Below are positions 10,301-19,244 of a DNA stretch of 64,000 nucleotides, piece after piece. A model generated the notes under the pieces. It did not search any database and was not told the DNA's origin. It saw only the letters and a list, made by a program, of their open reading frames with translations. Numbering within the stretch: position 1 is the first letter of the stretch; each line of letters begins with the position of its first letter. The position numbers and the translations under genes are program-made. The stretch comes from Bacteroidota bacterium (lineage in GTDB: Bacteria > Bacteroidota > Ignavibacteria > Ignavibacteriales > Ignavibacteriaceae): contig JAKALM010000009.1 in the NCBI GenBank assembly GCA_021824145.1, positions 89,331 through 153,330 of the forward strand, in the 5' to 3' direction.

Positions 10301-10518
10301 CTAAAACATCATACGTAATTCTAAAAGTTTATGATATACTGGGTAATGAAGTAAATACTTTGGTTAAAGAAAATAAATCTGCCGGTGTATATTCTGTTAA
10401 GTTTGATGGGCACAATCTTTCAAGCGGAACATATTTTTATCGTATACAGGTTTTTGATTCTCATAATTTATCAAGCGGATCTTATTCTGAAACCAAAAAA
10501 TTTGTTCTATTAAAATAG
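7345..10518 (+). CDS. T9SS-secreted multidomain protein with tandem beta repeats, CARDB and FN3
   Basis: 1057 residues. Strong GGAGG four bases before ATG; signal peptide about 1-25. Four related beta-rich units start near residues 53, 153, 253 and 346 (each with a core such as ITIFSYFDNTSVTIYD, IIFSYNDNTGFTVRN or ITITSYADNNNIQVIN). A CARDB-type adhesion domain follows (about 432-545, ending TESNKSNNKA), then a second CARDB/DUF11-like sandwich (about 553-655), a fibronectin III domain (about 668-760) and another beta module. The C-terminus (about 962-1057) is a T9SS type A sorting domain with NYPNPFNPSTTI and KKFVLLK. It is probably displayed on the surface or released; ligand unknown. Within the sorting domain a short segment is duplicated (residues 1020-1048). 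Confidence 0.85.
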   Translation: MFKRIPFVVIFLSILLFENSLVYSQEKNIQRQALKHSIIKEINSSNGSSNFVVPLNTKTGFKTTVYTFGDITIFSYFDNTSVTIYDQSNSVKGTATLSADTLYTLHLSSGIYRIEGNKSYTVLIGDAMSSTVQGYFAVDEGGRGVSTKLNTWMMSSFSSYDDFIIFSYNDNTGFTVRNLETGNLIFAGTLNKGQHYSFREAGSVPFSTPLQVTGTQPISALSYTDQDYYVPSANGTFTGTLFYGYSAYNGSWPNTITITSYADNNNIQVINTATGQTIETATLQKGQVYTKEIYDATFWTVTSTYSVSAANIPYKYFSYGYYYLTRSVDETGKGFGKLFYVPTIGSRIDVFSFDPSNNVTITQLGLYDQFPYSSPTQVWTGTLNEGEDYNFNSLSGSYVYKIEASGYVSVVQSNGGAGADFMPLAYSLDYPDLTISSNDIVFSKADSLLVAGDKINIQVTVHNYGSVAANNINCVAYEGDPDAGGSAPPVGNGTITNIPVNGSGTFTFSYTVPTNPQFRTIVVKVDPNNQITESNKSNNKAQKSLKPNNDLLPPLAVTVTAPSSLQLVNGHLSPNPFTARFDIFNTGTITSDNVIVTLELQNGLTLSSGSLVVNLGSISGNSTKYVEYNISANPNISGFNFYKATVTSSNATPKIVSRAINIPDAISPAKPINFTGNVVNGSTANFSWSANTETDLVGYYLYYSSDGTNWNGTGAAEGNSPILVLNANSFSITGLPISNPNGTPYWFKLRAFDSSNNLSDETNVVNLQLTSGQTSTQTLFYGDSPFIYTITNGTGYVTGPNSYTDLGKYQRFDISGQKTLKEVRFYYGTKQVNGTADNFNIVVRNVNALGAPGNLLFNLVTNTDQIDDSKPSVKYNTYTISPQLNLANSFFVGAEWDSTINDSFAIICDSSGEGNGAKRAWEKWNDGTFHDIETSWQGLDIDIWITAVFTSATGTEEEVLLPTNFSLSQNYPNPFNPSTTIKYTIPKTSYVILKVYDILGNEVNTLVKENKSAGVYSVKFDGHNLSSGTYFYRIQVFDSHNLSSGSYSETKKFVLLK

Positions 10519-10551
10519 TTTTTCGAAAGCCCTTAACGCTTTCACTTTACC

Positions 10552-10581
10552 AAAAGCCGCTATTCATTGGCGGCTTTTTTT
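10552..10581 (+). terminator. Intrinsic terminator after the T9SS cargo gene
   Basis: AAAAGCCGC (10552-10560) pairs with GCGGCTTTT (10570-10578) across a 9-base loop and is followed by a run of T. It lies 33 bases after the stop codon, a textbook Rho-independent terminator separating this gene from leuS. Confidence 0.85.
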
Positions 10582-10681
10582 ATCTTGATACAATGTCATC
10601 ACATATAATTAATTATAAATTTGAATTGCTTTTTAATTTCGATAAATTTGTCAATATTTTTAATTCAAATTATGTAATAAA

Positions 10682-13150
10682 ATGCGATATCCTTTTACGG
10701 AAATAGAATCCAAATGGCAGAAATACTGGGACGAAAACCAGGTTTATAAAACTGATCTTAACAAAATTGATAAAAAACTTTATCATTTAAACATGTTTAT
10801 TTATCCTTCTGGTGCAAAACTGCATTGCGGGCACTGGTATAATTACGGACCTTCAGATACTTGGGCACGATATAAAAAATTAAAAGGCTATAATGTCTTT
10901 GAGCCGATGGGATATGATGCATTTGGCTTGCCAGCAGAAAATTATGCTATCAAAACTGGCATTCATCCTTATGACAGTACAATGAAGAATATTGAAGATA
11001 TCCGAATTCAGCTTAAAAATATTGGCTGCATGTATGATTGGGATGCTGAACTGATGACGTGCGTTCCTGAATATTACAAATGGAATCAATGGTTATTTTT
11101 ACAGCTTTATAAAAAAGGATTGGCATATCGAAAAAATGCACCTGTCAATTGGTGTCCAAAAGATCAAACAGTTTTAGCAAACGAGCAAGTTCAAGCAGAC
11201 GGAACGTGTGAAAGATGCGGCACTCTTGTTATTCAAAAAAATCTCACTCAATGGTTTTTTAAAATAACTGACTATGCCGAAGAGCTTCTTCAAGGGTTAG
11301 ATACAATTAATTGGCCTGAAAAAACTAAATTGATGCAAAGAAATTGGATTGGAAGAAGCATTGGAACTGAAGTTAAATTTAAAGTTGACGGCTGTGAAGA
11401 AGTAATTACAGTTTTTACAACTCGTCCCGATACTTTATTTGGAGTTACTTACATTGTTATTGCTCCCGAACATCCTTTAGTTGATAAATTGACTAATCCA
11501 GAATTTAAAAATGGAGTTTTGAATTATAGAGATTCAATAAAATCTTTAACAGAAATTGAAAGAACTTCAACGATAAAAGAAAAAACAGGAGTTCCAATTG
11601 GAGCTTTTGCAATCAATCCTGTTAATGGTGAAAAAGTTCCAATTTGGATTGCAGATTATGCATTACTTACTTATGGAACAGGTTGCGTTATGGCTGTTCC
11701 GGGGCATGATGAAAGAGATTTTGAATTTGCAACTAAGTTTAACCTGCCGATTCGGAAAGTAATTTTAGAACCAGGCTCGAAAGAAAGTGATGAATTAAAA
11801 TTTGCGTTCACAGAAGTTGGAAAGATGATTAATTCTGGTGAATTTTCAGGATTAAATTCTGATGATGGAATTGAAAAAATTAGTAATTACTTAGAAAGCA
11901 AAAATCTTGGTAAGAAAAAAGTAAATTATCGTCTTCGTGATTGGTTAATATCAAGACAGAGATATTGGGGAACTCCAATTCCAATTATTCATTGCCCAAA
12001 ATGCGGCGAAGTTCCGGTTGAAGAAAAAAATCTTCCTGTGGAATTACCTTATGATGTTGAGTTCAAACCAGGCGGTGAATCACCATTAACCACTAATAAA
12101 AATTTTTATGATGTAAAATGCCCAAAATGCGGAAGCAATGCTCATCGCGATCCTGATACGATGGATACTTTTGTTGATTCATCGTGGTATTATTTTAGAT
12201 TTCTCAATCCAAAATTCGATAATTATATTTTTGATACTTCCTTATCTGATAATTGGGTTCCGGTTGATATGTATGTTGGCGGTGCCGAACATGCAACCAT
12301 GCACCTTTTGTATGCAAGGTTTATTCACAAGTTTTTGCGGGATCTCGGACTAACAAAATCCGACGAACCATTCTTAAATTTAGTTCATCAAGGCACAATA
12401 ACTAACCAAGGCGCTAAGATGTCTAAATCAAAAGGAAACGTTGTAAATCCAGATGAGTTCACTTCAAAATTCGGTAGTGATGTTTTTCGTCTTTATCTAA
12501 TGTTTATGGGTCCATACGAAATGGGCGGAGATTGGAGTGATAAAGGAATTGCTGGCACTGATAGATTTGTTCAGCGGACATACGAGCTATTCACTCGTTT
12601 CCCGAATTTATTAAACAAAGTTAAATCAAAAAACATTTATAATATTGATTCATTAAAAGAAGAAGAAAAAGTTGTATACAGAAAAACAAATCAGACAATT
12701 AAAAAATTTGATGAAGAAGTTAATAACTTCAGATTCAATACTGCAATTGCTGCATTAATGGAACTTCTTAATGAATTAGTAAAATCGATAGAAAAATGCT
12801 CTTCTGAGATTCAATCTTTTTCTTTAGAAAGATTTGGTATTCTGCTTGCACCTGTCGCGCCGCATCTTGCAGAGGAATGTCTTCAAATAATTGGGAAGAC
12901 TGATTCCGTTTTCAAAAATCCTACATGGTACGAACCGGATTCTTTTGCATTGATAGAAGATAAAGTTAATATCGCAGTTCAAATAAATGGAAAACTTAGA
13001 GCAACCATCGAAATGCCGATGAATAGTGAACAGGATGCTGTTAAACAATCTGTTTTTAGTGATGAAAAAGTTGTAAAATATATTGATGGTAAAACTGTAG
13101 TTAAAGAAATTTTTGTTAAAAATAAAATTTATAATATTGTTGTTAAATAA
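10682..13150 (+). CDS. leuS: Leucine--tRNA ligase
   Basis: 822 residues, normal bacterial LeuRS length. It charges tRNA-Leu with leucine in the cytoplasm. Class I signatures are present: HIGH-type H48-C-G-H51 and KMSKS at 579-583. A zinc-binding segment (CPKDQTVLANEQ, then CERCG) and a CP1 editing domain (TTRPDTLFGVTY and AVPGHDERDFEFA) are visible, followed by the leucyl-specific CPKCG segment and an anticodon-binding helical domain near 650-770. There is no clear Shine-Dalgarno before the ATG, common in this AT-rich lineage. serS follows 28 bases downstream, suggesting a synthetase operon. No T-box leader is visible. Confidence 0.97.
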   Translation: MRYPFTEIESKWQKYWDENQVYKTDLNKIDKKLYHLNMFIYPSGAKLHCGHWYNYGPSDTWARYKKLKGYNVFEPMGYDAFGLPAENYAIKTGIHPYDSTMKNIEDIRIQLKNIGCMYDWDAELMTCVPEYYKWNQWLFLQLYKKGLAYRKNAPVNWCPKDQTVLANEQVQADGTCERCGTLVIQKNLTQWFFKITDYAEELLQGLDTINWPEKTKLMQRNWIGRSIGTEVKFKVDGCEEVITVFTTRPDTLFGVTYIVIAPEHPLVDKLTNPEFKNGVLNYRDSIKSLTEIERTSTIKEKTGVPIGAFAINPVNGEKVPIWIADYALLTYGTGCVMAVPGHDERDFEFATKFNLPIRKVILEPGSKESDELKFAFTEVGKMINSGEFSGLNSDDGIEKISNYLESKNLGKKKVNYRLRDWLISRQRYWGTPIPIIHCPKCGEVPVEEKNLPVELPYDVEFKPGGESPLTTNKNFYDVKCPKCGSNAHRDPDTMDTFVDSSWYYFRFLNPKFDNYIFDTSLSDNWVPVDMYVGGAEHATMHLLYARFIHKFLRDLGLTKSDEPFLNLVHQGTITNQGAKMSKSKGNVVNPDEFTSKFGSDVFRLYLMFMGPYEMGGDWSDKGIAGTDRFVQRTYELFTRFPNLLNKVKSKNIYNIDSLKEEEKVVYRKTNQTIKKFDEEVNNFRFNTAIAALMELLNELVKSIEKCSSEIQSFSLERFGILLAPVAPHLAEECLQIIGKTDSVFKNPTWYEPDSFALIEDKVNIAVQINGKLRATIEMPMNSEQDAVKQSVFSDEKVVKYIDGKTVVKEIFVKNKIYNIVVK

Positions 13151-13178
13151 AATTATTGAGTTTTGAAGAAAGAAATTT

Positions 13179-14456
13179 ATGCTCGACCTAAAATTTATTC
13201 GTGAAAATCCTGAGATCGTTAAACAAGGTTTGCTGAATAAAAATTCAGCCAACGTAGTTGATGATGTATTATCGATTGATGAAGAGCGCCGTACTTTAAT
13301 TTTAAAGACCGATGAACTTAAAGCAAAACGTAATCAAGCCTCTGCACAAATTCCTTTAATGAAAAAAGCAGGGCAAGATACTCAGCCGGTATTGGCTGAA
13401 ATGAAATCAGTTTCTGATCAAATTACAATGCTTGATGGTCAACTGCGTGAAATAGAAAATAAATTGGAAGTTATACTTAGGCATACGCCAAATATTGCTC
13501 ACTCTTCTGTTCCAGTAGGTAAGTCATCAGAAGAAAATGTGGAAGCGAGAAGGTGGCTTCCAGAAGGATTTTCATTTGAGAATGAATTTAAAGTACTTGA
13601 TCATATAGAACTTGGAAAAAAGAATAAGATTTTAGATTTTGAAAGAGGGACAAAAATTTCTGGCTCTGGATTTCCTCTTTATACCGGCAAAGGCGCAACT
13701 CTTGAACGTGCGTTAATAAATTACATGCTCGATTTCCACTTACAGCAGCATGGCTACACTGAAATTATGCCGCCGGTTTTGGTAAATCGTCAATCGATGG
13801 AAGGAACCGGACAAATACCCAAAATGGAAGAGGATATGTATTTTATCGAAAAAGATGGTTTGTATCCAATTCCAACTGCAGAAGTACCAATTACAAATAT
13901 TCATCGTGAAGAAATTTTAAATGAAAAAGATTTGCCAATAAAATATGTTGGTTATTCTCCATGCTTTAGGCGCGAAGCCGGCTCGTATGGCAAGGAATCC
14001 AAAGGATTTTTACGTGTTCATCAGTTCAACAAAGTTGAAATGGTAAAATTTGTAAAACCGGAAAAATCGTATGATGAACTAGAAAAACTTGTTGTTGATG
14101 CCGAAGATATTCTTCAAGCTTTAAAAATTCCATACAGAATTTTATTACTTTGTACAGGTGATTTGAGTTTTTCTGCAGCTAAATGTTATGATATTGAAAC
14201 TTGGTCGCCGGCAGAAAACCGCTGGCTTGAAGCTTCATCTTGCAGCAACTTTGAAGCTTTTCAGGCAAGACGAGCAAATATTCGTTTTAGAAATGAAACA
14301 ACAAAAAAGCCGGAGTTTGTTCATACATTAAACGGTTCTGGTTTAGCAACTAGCCGTTTGATGGTTTCTATTCTGGAAAACTATCAAACACCAGAAGGAA
14401 AAATTATTGTTCCCAAAGTTTTACAGAAGTACACTGGTTTCGAAATCATAGATTAA
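13179..14456 (+). CDS. serS: Serine--tRNA ligase
   Basis: 425 residues, the standard length. It aminoacylates tRNA-Ser (and tRNA-Sec where present). The N-terminal helical arm (about 25-105) forms the tRNA-binding coiled coil. The class II catalytic core shows motif 2 (FRREAGSYGKESKGFLRVHQF) and motif 3 (LNGSGLATSRLMVSILENYQ). ATG start with an AAGAAAG-like site upstream. Lies 28 bases after leuS and is probably co-transcribed with it. Confidence 0.97.
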   Translation: MLDLKFIRENPEIVKQGLLNKNSANVVDDVLSIDEERRTLILKTDELKAKRNQASAQIPLMKKAGQDTQPVLAEMKSVSDQITMLDGQLREIENKLEVILRHTPNIAHSSVPVGKSSEENVEARRWLPEGFSFENEFKVLDHIELGKKNKILDFERGTKISGSGFPLYTGKGATLERALINYMLDFHLQQHGYTEIMPPVLVNRQSMEGTGQIPKMEEDMYFIEKDGLYPIPTAEVPITNIHREEILNEKDLPIKYVGYSPCFRREAGSYGKESKGFLRVHQFNKVEMVKFVKPEKSYDELEKLVVDAEDILQALKIPYRILLLCTGDLSFSAAKCYDIETWSPAENRWLEASSCSNFEAFQARRANIRFRNETTKKPEFVHTLNGSGLATSRLMVSILENYQTPEGKIIVPKVLQKYTGFEIID

Positions 14457-14538
14457 AATATTCTTCTTGCGGATATTATTTTCTTACCTTATTATTTATA
14501 TTAAGTTATTAATAGAGGTAAGCTTAATTTAAATTTAT

Positions 14539-16287
14539 ATGAAAAATCTACTCACGTTAAAAAAATATTTTATAAGATATAAGAAAAAATTGCTTTTGGG
14601 CATTGTATTTATGATTCTATCCGATGCCACAGCAGTTTATGCAATCTTTCTTACAAAAGATGCAATTAATGCTCTCAAACCAAATGTAATTATTTCAACA
14701 ATAATTTATTACGCACTTTTAATTGTATTAGCTACTTTAATTTCTGGAATATTCCGGTTTTTTATCCGGCAAACAATTATCGTTGCTTCAAGAGAAATTG
14801 AATACGATTTAAGAGAAGATTTTTGGAACCACATTCAAAAACTTCCTCTTAGATTTTTTCAGAATAATTCAACTGGCAATATAATGGCTCACGCAACAAA
14901 CGATATAAATGCTGTGAGAACATTTTTAGGGCCGGCTATAATGTACTCTACCGACACATCAATAAATTTAATTATAACGCTTGCAATAATGATTTCGATT
15001 AGCCCAAGTTTAACTTTGTATTCATTATTGCCGCTTCCCTTTTTATCTATAATTGTTTATAAGATCGGAAAATTGATTCACGAAAAATTTATTCTAATTC
15101 AGGAAAGATTTTCTGAGCTTACAACAAAAGCACAAGAAAATTATTCGGGTATTCGTGTAATTAAATCTTATGTTCGTGAAGAAAATGAAATTAAAGAATT
15201 TGAAAGTTTGAGTAAAGGCTATCTCAATCGGAATATGGACATGATAAAGATTCAAGCTTTTATGCAGCCTTCGTTATTTTTTATTTCTGGTTTGTCTGCA
15301 ATCATTGTTATATGGTTAGGCGGAATAAAAATTATTAATGGAAGTTTAAATCTAGGCGACATTGCAGCATTCTTAATGTACATAGGAAATCTAACTTGGC
15401 CAATGATAGCATTTGGCTGGGTTACAAATATGGTTCAGCAAGGCGAAGCAAGCATGAAAAGACTGAACAAAATTCTTTCGGAGAATTACGAAATAAATGA
15501 TAATGAAAATACTGATTATTCTATCAACGAGATAAAAGGCAAAATTGAATTTAAGAATTTATCATTTAGATATAATGATAATCTCCCATATGTTCTAAAA
15601 GATATTAATTTAACAATTCCAGAAGGATCAACAATTGCCATTATGGGTTATACCGGAGAAGGCAAAACAACGTTTATAAATCTAATTCCTAGATTGTATG
15701 ATTGTACTGATGGAGAAATTTTAATTGATGGAAAGAATGTTAAATCAATTCCATTAAAAATCTTAAGAACGAATATTGGTTTAGTTCAACAGGAATCGTT
15801 TTTATTTTCCGATTCAATTTATAATAATATTTCTTACGGATTACGAGAAATTGATAAAAATAAAGTAGAAGAAGTAGCACAAATCGCAGCTTTTCATAAA
15901 GATGTTGAAACCTTTCCAAACGGATATGAGACGATGATGGGCGAAAGAGGAATTACGCTTTCTGGTGGGCAAAAACAACGCGCAAGCTTAGCACGTGCTT
16001 TGGCTATTGATCCGAAAATATTAATTCTTGATGATTCATTCTCTGCCGTTGATACAAACACGGAAGAAGAAATTTTACGAAACCTTAAAAAATTTATGAA
16101 AGGAAGAACCAGCTTAATTATAAGCCACAGAATTTCTACAGTAAAAGATGCTGACAAAATAATTGTTCTTTCAAAAGGAATTATTGCTGAACAAGGCTCT
16201 CATGATGAACTTGTTTCGCTTGGAGGAATTTATGCAGATTTGCATTATAAACAGCTTCTAGAAAAAGAATTGGAAGAATTAAATTAG
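14539..16287 (+). CDS. ABC exporter half-transporter with degenerate catalytic site
   Basis: 582 residues: an N-terminal six-helix type IV exporter membrane domain (about 15-310) fused to an ATPase domain (about 335-575). Walker A is GYTGEGKT near 370, the signature LSGGQKQR near 474, Walker B LILDD with D498. The residue that should be catalytic Glu is D499, and the H-loop is SHRIS. This Glu-to-Asp change is typical of one half of heterodimeric exporters such as TM287/TM288 and BmrC/BmrD. The partner is probably the gene at 17357, which keeps Glu. Between them lies a dehydrogenase gene, starting 8 bases after this stop. Substrate may be a lipid or drug; not determinable. Confidence 0.9.
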   Translation: MKNLLTLKKYFIRYKKKLLLGIVFMILSDATAVYAIFLTKDAINALKPNVIISTIIYYALLIVLATLISGIFRFFIRQTIIVASREIEYDLREDFWNHIQKLPLRFFQNNSTGNIMAHATNDINAVRTFLGPAIMYSTDTSINLIITLAIMISISPSLTLYSLLPLPFLSIIVYKIGKLIHEKFILIQERFSELTTKAQENYSGIRVIKSYVREENEIKEFESLSKGYLNRNMDMIKIQAFMQPSLFFISGLSAIIVIWLGGIKIINGSLNLGDIAAFLMYIGNLTWPMIAFGWVTNMVQQGEASMKRLNKILSENYEINDNENTDYSINEIKGKIEFKNLSFRYNDNLPYVLKDINLTIPEGSTIAIMGYTGEGKTTFINLIPRLYDCTDGEILIDGKNVKSIPLKILRTNIGLVQQESFLFSDSIYNNISYGLREIDKNKVEEVAQIAAFHKDVETFPNGYETMMGERGITLSGGQKQRASLARALAIDPKILILDDSFSAVDTNTEEEILRNLKKFMKGRTSLIISHRISTVKDADKIIVLSKGIIAEQGSHDELVSLGGIYADLHYKQLLEKELEELN

Positions 16288-16295
16288 AGGATGTA

Positions 16296-17306
16296 ATGTC
16301 AAAAACATCAATCGCTTTTTTCGAAATTACAAACGCTGAAAAAAAATATTTGAAAAAAAAGTTTGATAAGAATTTTGAATTGTTTTTTTATGAAGAAGAA
16401 TTAAATGAAATCAATTCTCATTTAGTTTCAAATGTAAATGTAATTTCTCCTTTCATTTATTCAAATATTAATTCTAAAGTTCTTGATAAAGCTAAGAAAT
16501 TAAAATTAATTGCAACTCGAAGTACTGGATTTAACCATATTGATATTAAGAAAGCAGAAAAGATAAAAGTTTCTGTTGCTAATGTTCCTTATTACGGCGA
16601 AAATACTGTTGCTGAACATACTTTTGCATTGATATTAGCTCTTTCAAGAAATATTCATAAAGCTTACGTAAGAACAACTAGAAATGATTTTGCGCTTCAA
16701 GGCTTGCAAGGCTTTGATCTCAAAGGTAAAACACTTGGAGTAATAGGTGCTGGAAGCATTGGTGTTCATGTAATTAGGATTGCAAAAGGTTTTGGAATGA
16801 AAGTAATTGCTTTTGATCCTAATCCAAACCACATCTTAACTGACATGCTCGATTTTAATTACGTTTCGCTTGAAAAACTTTTAAAAAATTCAGACATAAT
16901 TAGTATGCACTGCCCCTATAACCAGCATACACATCATTTATTAAATATGAGCAACATTAATATTGTTAAAAAAGGAGCTTTATTTATTAATACGGCAAGA
17001 AGCGGCGTAATTGAACCTCAAGCTTTGTACTACGCAATTGATAATAACATCTTTAGTGGCGCGGGACTCGATGTCTTCGAAGGTGAAGATTTGGTAAAAG
17101 AAGAAAATCAGATGCTTACTAAAAATGTTTCCGTTGAACATCTTGAGGTGTTACTTAAAAGGAATATTTTATTGAGAAGAGAAAATGTAATTTTAACACC
17201 GCACATGGCTTTTGATTCTGTTGAAGCTGTTGAAAGAATTATGGACACAACTGTGGAAAATATTTTTAATTTCCTTGAAGAAAAAGATTATCATAAAGTA
17301 ATTTAA
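16296..17306 (+). CDS. D-isomer-specific 2-hydroxyacid dehydrogenase (D-lactate dehydrogenase-like)
   Basis: 336 residues. NAD-dependent oxidoreductase interconverting a D-2-hydroxyacid and its 2-oxoacid. The Rossmann motif is GVIGAGSIGVHVIRIAKGFG, and the catalytic trio is visible as Arg in NTARSGVIEP, Glu in GLDVFEGED and His in ILTPHMAFD. Length and the STGFNHIDI and PYYGENTVAEH segments match D-lactate dehydrogenases better than phosphoglycerate dehydrogenases. GAGGATGT lies just before the ATG. It starts 8 bases after one ABC half-transporter and ends 50 bases before the other, all on the plus strand, so the three probably share a transcript. Whether the exporter handles its product is speculation. 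Confidence 0.9.
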   Translation: MSKTSIAFFEITNAEKKYLKKKFDKNFELFFYEEELNEINSHLVSNVNVISPFIYSNINSKVLDKAKKLKLIATRSTGFNHIDIKKAEKIKVSVANVPYYGENTVAEHTFALILALSRNIHKAYVRTTRNDFALQGLQGFDLKGKTLGVIGAGSIGVHVIRIAKGFGMKVIAFDPNPNHILTDMLDFNYVSLEKLLKNSDIISMHCPYNQHTHHLLNMSNINIVKKGALFINTARSGVIEPQALYYAIDNNIFSGAGLDVFEGEDLVKEENQMLTKNVSVEHLEVLLKRNILLRRENVILTPHMAFDSVEAVERIMDTTVENIFNFLEEKDYHKVI

Positions 17307-17356
17307 TTACCATCAACTTAAAATGAACTCTAATTTGAACTCGAACCTATATTATT

Positions 17357-19150
17357 ATGGCTAATGATTATACAACCGAAGATGAAGTATTAGGTAAAGC
17401 ATACGACTCGAAATTAATGCAGCGGCTGCTTCAGTATATCAAACCATATAAGAAGTACGTTATCTCTGCAATTTTACTTAATATTATTGTAGCTTCCCTT
17501 GGCCCCTTAAGACCATATCTGATGAAAATTGCAATTGATAAATTTATTGCTCACCATGATTTTCATGGTTTATTCGTTATCAGCATGATGCTGTTAGCTT
17601 CACTGCTTTTTCAATCGGTAATCCAATATTTTCTTACTTATTACACGCAATATCTTGGACAAAAGACCATATTTGATTTGAGGAAACAAATATTTACTCA
17701 TACTCAAAAGCTTTCTCTTAAGTATTTCGATAAAACTCCAATTGGAAGAATTGTAACAAGAGTTACGAATGATATTGAATCATTAAATGATCTTTTTTCA
17801 TCCGGAATAATAATGGTATTCAGCGATATTTTTATAATCTTATGGATTCTTGGTTTTATGTTTTTCATGGATGTAAAACTTTCACTTGTTACATTGTCTG
17901 TTCTACCAGTCCTAATTTATGGCACTTTTCTTTTTAGAAGAAAGGTAAGGGAATCATATAGAAACGTAAGATTACATCTTGCAAGATTAAATGCATTCAT
18001 GCAAGAGCATGTTACGGGAATGAATGTAGTTCAAATATTTCATAAAGAAATTGATGAGCTAAAAAGATTTTTAGGAATCAATAAAGATTACCGTGAAGCT
18101 AATATTCGATCAAATTTTTATTACGCAATATTTTATCCCGGTGTTGAATTAATAAGTGCGATTGCAACCTGCTTGATCATCTGGTACGGTGGTGGCGAAT
18201 TTATAAGAGGCGGGCTTCCGGTTGGAGTTTTAGTTGCTTTTATTCTTTATACTGATATGTTTTTTAGGCCTATAAGAGATCTATCTGAAAAGTACAATAT
18301 TCTTCAAACCGCTATGGCTTCTTCCGAGAGAATTTTCAAATTGCTTGATAATAAGACTTTTGTTAGAAACCCTGAAAATCCAATCAAATTAAATTCTGTA
18401 AAAGGTGAAATAGAATTTAAAAATGTGTGGTTTGCTTATAATTCTGATGAATATATACTTAAAGATGTTTCATTTAAAATTAATCCTGGTGAAACAGTAG
18501 CAATTGTTGGCCACACAGGTGCTGGCAAAACAAGCATAATTAATATTCTTTCTAGATTTTACGATATTGATAAAGGCGCAATATTAGTCGATGGAAAAGA
18601 CATCAGCACTGTAGATAAAAGAGATTTACGAAAGTATATTTCAATTGTACTTCAAGATGTTTTTCTTTTCTCAGGTACAATTCAATCCAACATCAGCATG
18701 AATAACGACGATATTCCGTTTGAAAAAATTATGGAAGCTGCAAAAATTGTAGGTGCTGAGAAATTTATTGATGCTCTCCCAGGCAAATTCAATGAAGAAG
18801 TAAAAGAACGTGGCGCAACATTAAGTGTTGGACAAAAACAATTAATCTCTTTTGCTAGAGCGCTTGCTTACGATCCCAAAATTTTAGTGTTAGATGAAGC
18901 TACTTCTAGTATTGATACAGAAACCGAAATATTAATTCAGAAAGCTATTGAAAAATTACTGATAGGCAGAACTGCGATAGTAATTGCTCATCGATTATCT
19001 ACAATTCAAAATTCAAATAAGATAATTGTAATGCACAAAGGTGAGGTAAGAGAAACCGGAACTCATCAAGAACTTTTAGCAAAAAAAGGAATTTACTATA
19101 GGCTTTATCAGCTCCAATACAAAGATCAAGAAGTTATTAAAACAAATTAA
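17357..19150 (+). CDS. ABC exporter half-transporter with intact catalytic Glu
   Basis: 597 residues: type IV exporter membrane domain (about 25-335) and ATPase domain (about 355-590). Walker A GHTGAGKTS, Walker B ILVLDE with D513 and catalytic E514, H-loop AHRLST. The signature is LSVGQ (489-493) instead of LSGGQ. In heterodimeric exporters the consensus ATP site uses the Glu of one half and the LSGGQ of the other. Here this protein supplies Glu and the gene at 14539 supplies LSGGQ, so the two complement each other. MsbA-like lipid or multidrug export is the family's usual role. Start is the ATG at 17357; no strong Shine-Dalgarno. Confidence 0.9.
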   Translation: MANDYTTEDEVLGKAYDSKLMQRLLQYIKPYKKYVISAILLNIIVASLGPLRPYLMKIAIDKFIAHHDFHGLFVISMMLLASLLFQSVIQYFLTYYTQYLGQKTIFDLRKQIFTHTQKLSLKYFDKTPIGRIVTRVTNDIESLNDLFSSGIIMVFSDIFIILWILGFMFFMDVKLSLVTLSVLPVLIYGTFLFRRKVRESYRNVRLHLARLNAFMQEHVTGMNVVQIFHKEIDELKRFLGINKDYREANIRSNFYYAIFYPGVELISAIATCLIIWYGGGEFIRGGLPVGVLVAFILYTDMFFRPIRDLSEKYNILQTAMASSERIFKLLDNKTFVRNPENPIKLNSVKGEIEFKNVWFAYNSDEYILKDVSFKINPGETVAIVGHTGAGKTSIINILSRFYDIDKGAILVDGKDISTVDKRDLRKYISIVLQDVFLFSGTIQSNISMNNDDIPFEKIMEAAKIVGAEKFIDALPGKFNEEVKERGATLSVGQKQLISFARALAYDPKILVLDEATSSIDTETEILIQKAIEKLLIGRTAIVIAHRLSTIQNSNKIIVMHKGEVRETGTHQELLAKKGIYYRLYQLQYKDQEVIKTN

Positions 19151-19244
19151 ATCTTTCTGTAAATTTTTGATCATTTAAAATTGAACTTTCTTTTTGCTGT
19201 TTGAAATTCTATTTAATATTTTATAAACAAAAAAGGAGTCAACC

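Noticed and set aside
10582..10681. Possible T-box leader upstream of leuS
   Set aside because: The gap is too short and lacks the T-box sequence and specifier stem.
12824..13252. 142-codon minus-strand reading frame overlapping the ends of leuS and serS
   Set aside because: Antisense to two certain genes, Phe/Asn/Ile-rich translation typical of reversed AT-rich coding DNA, no ribosome site.
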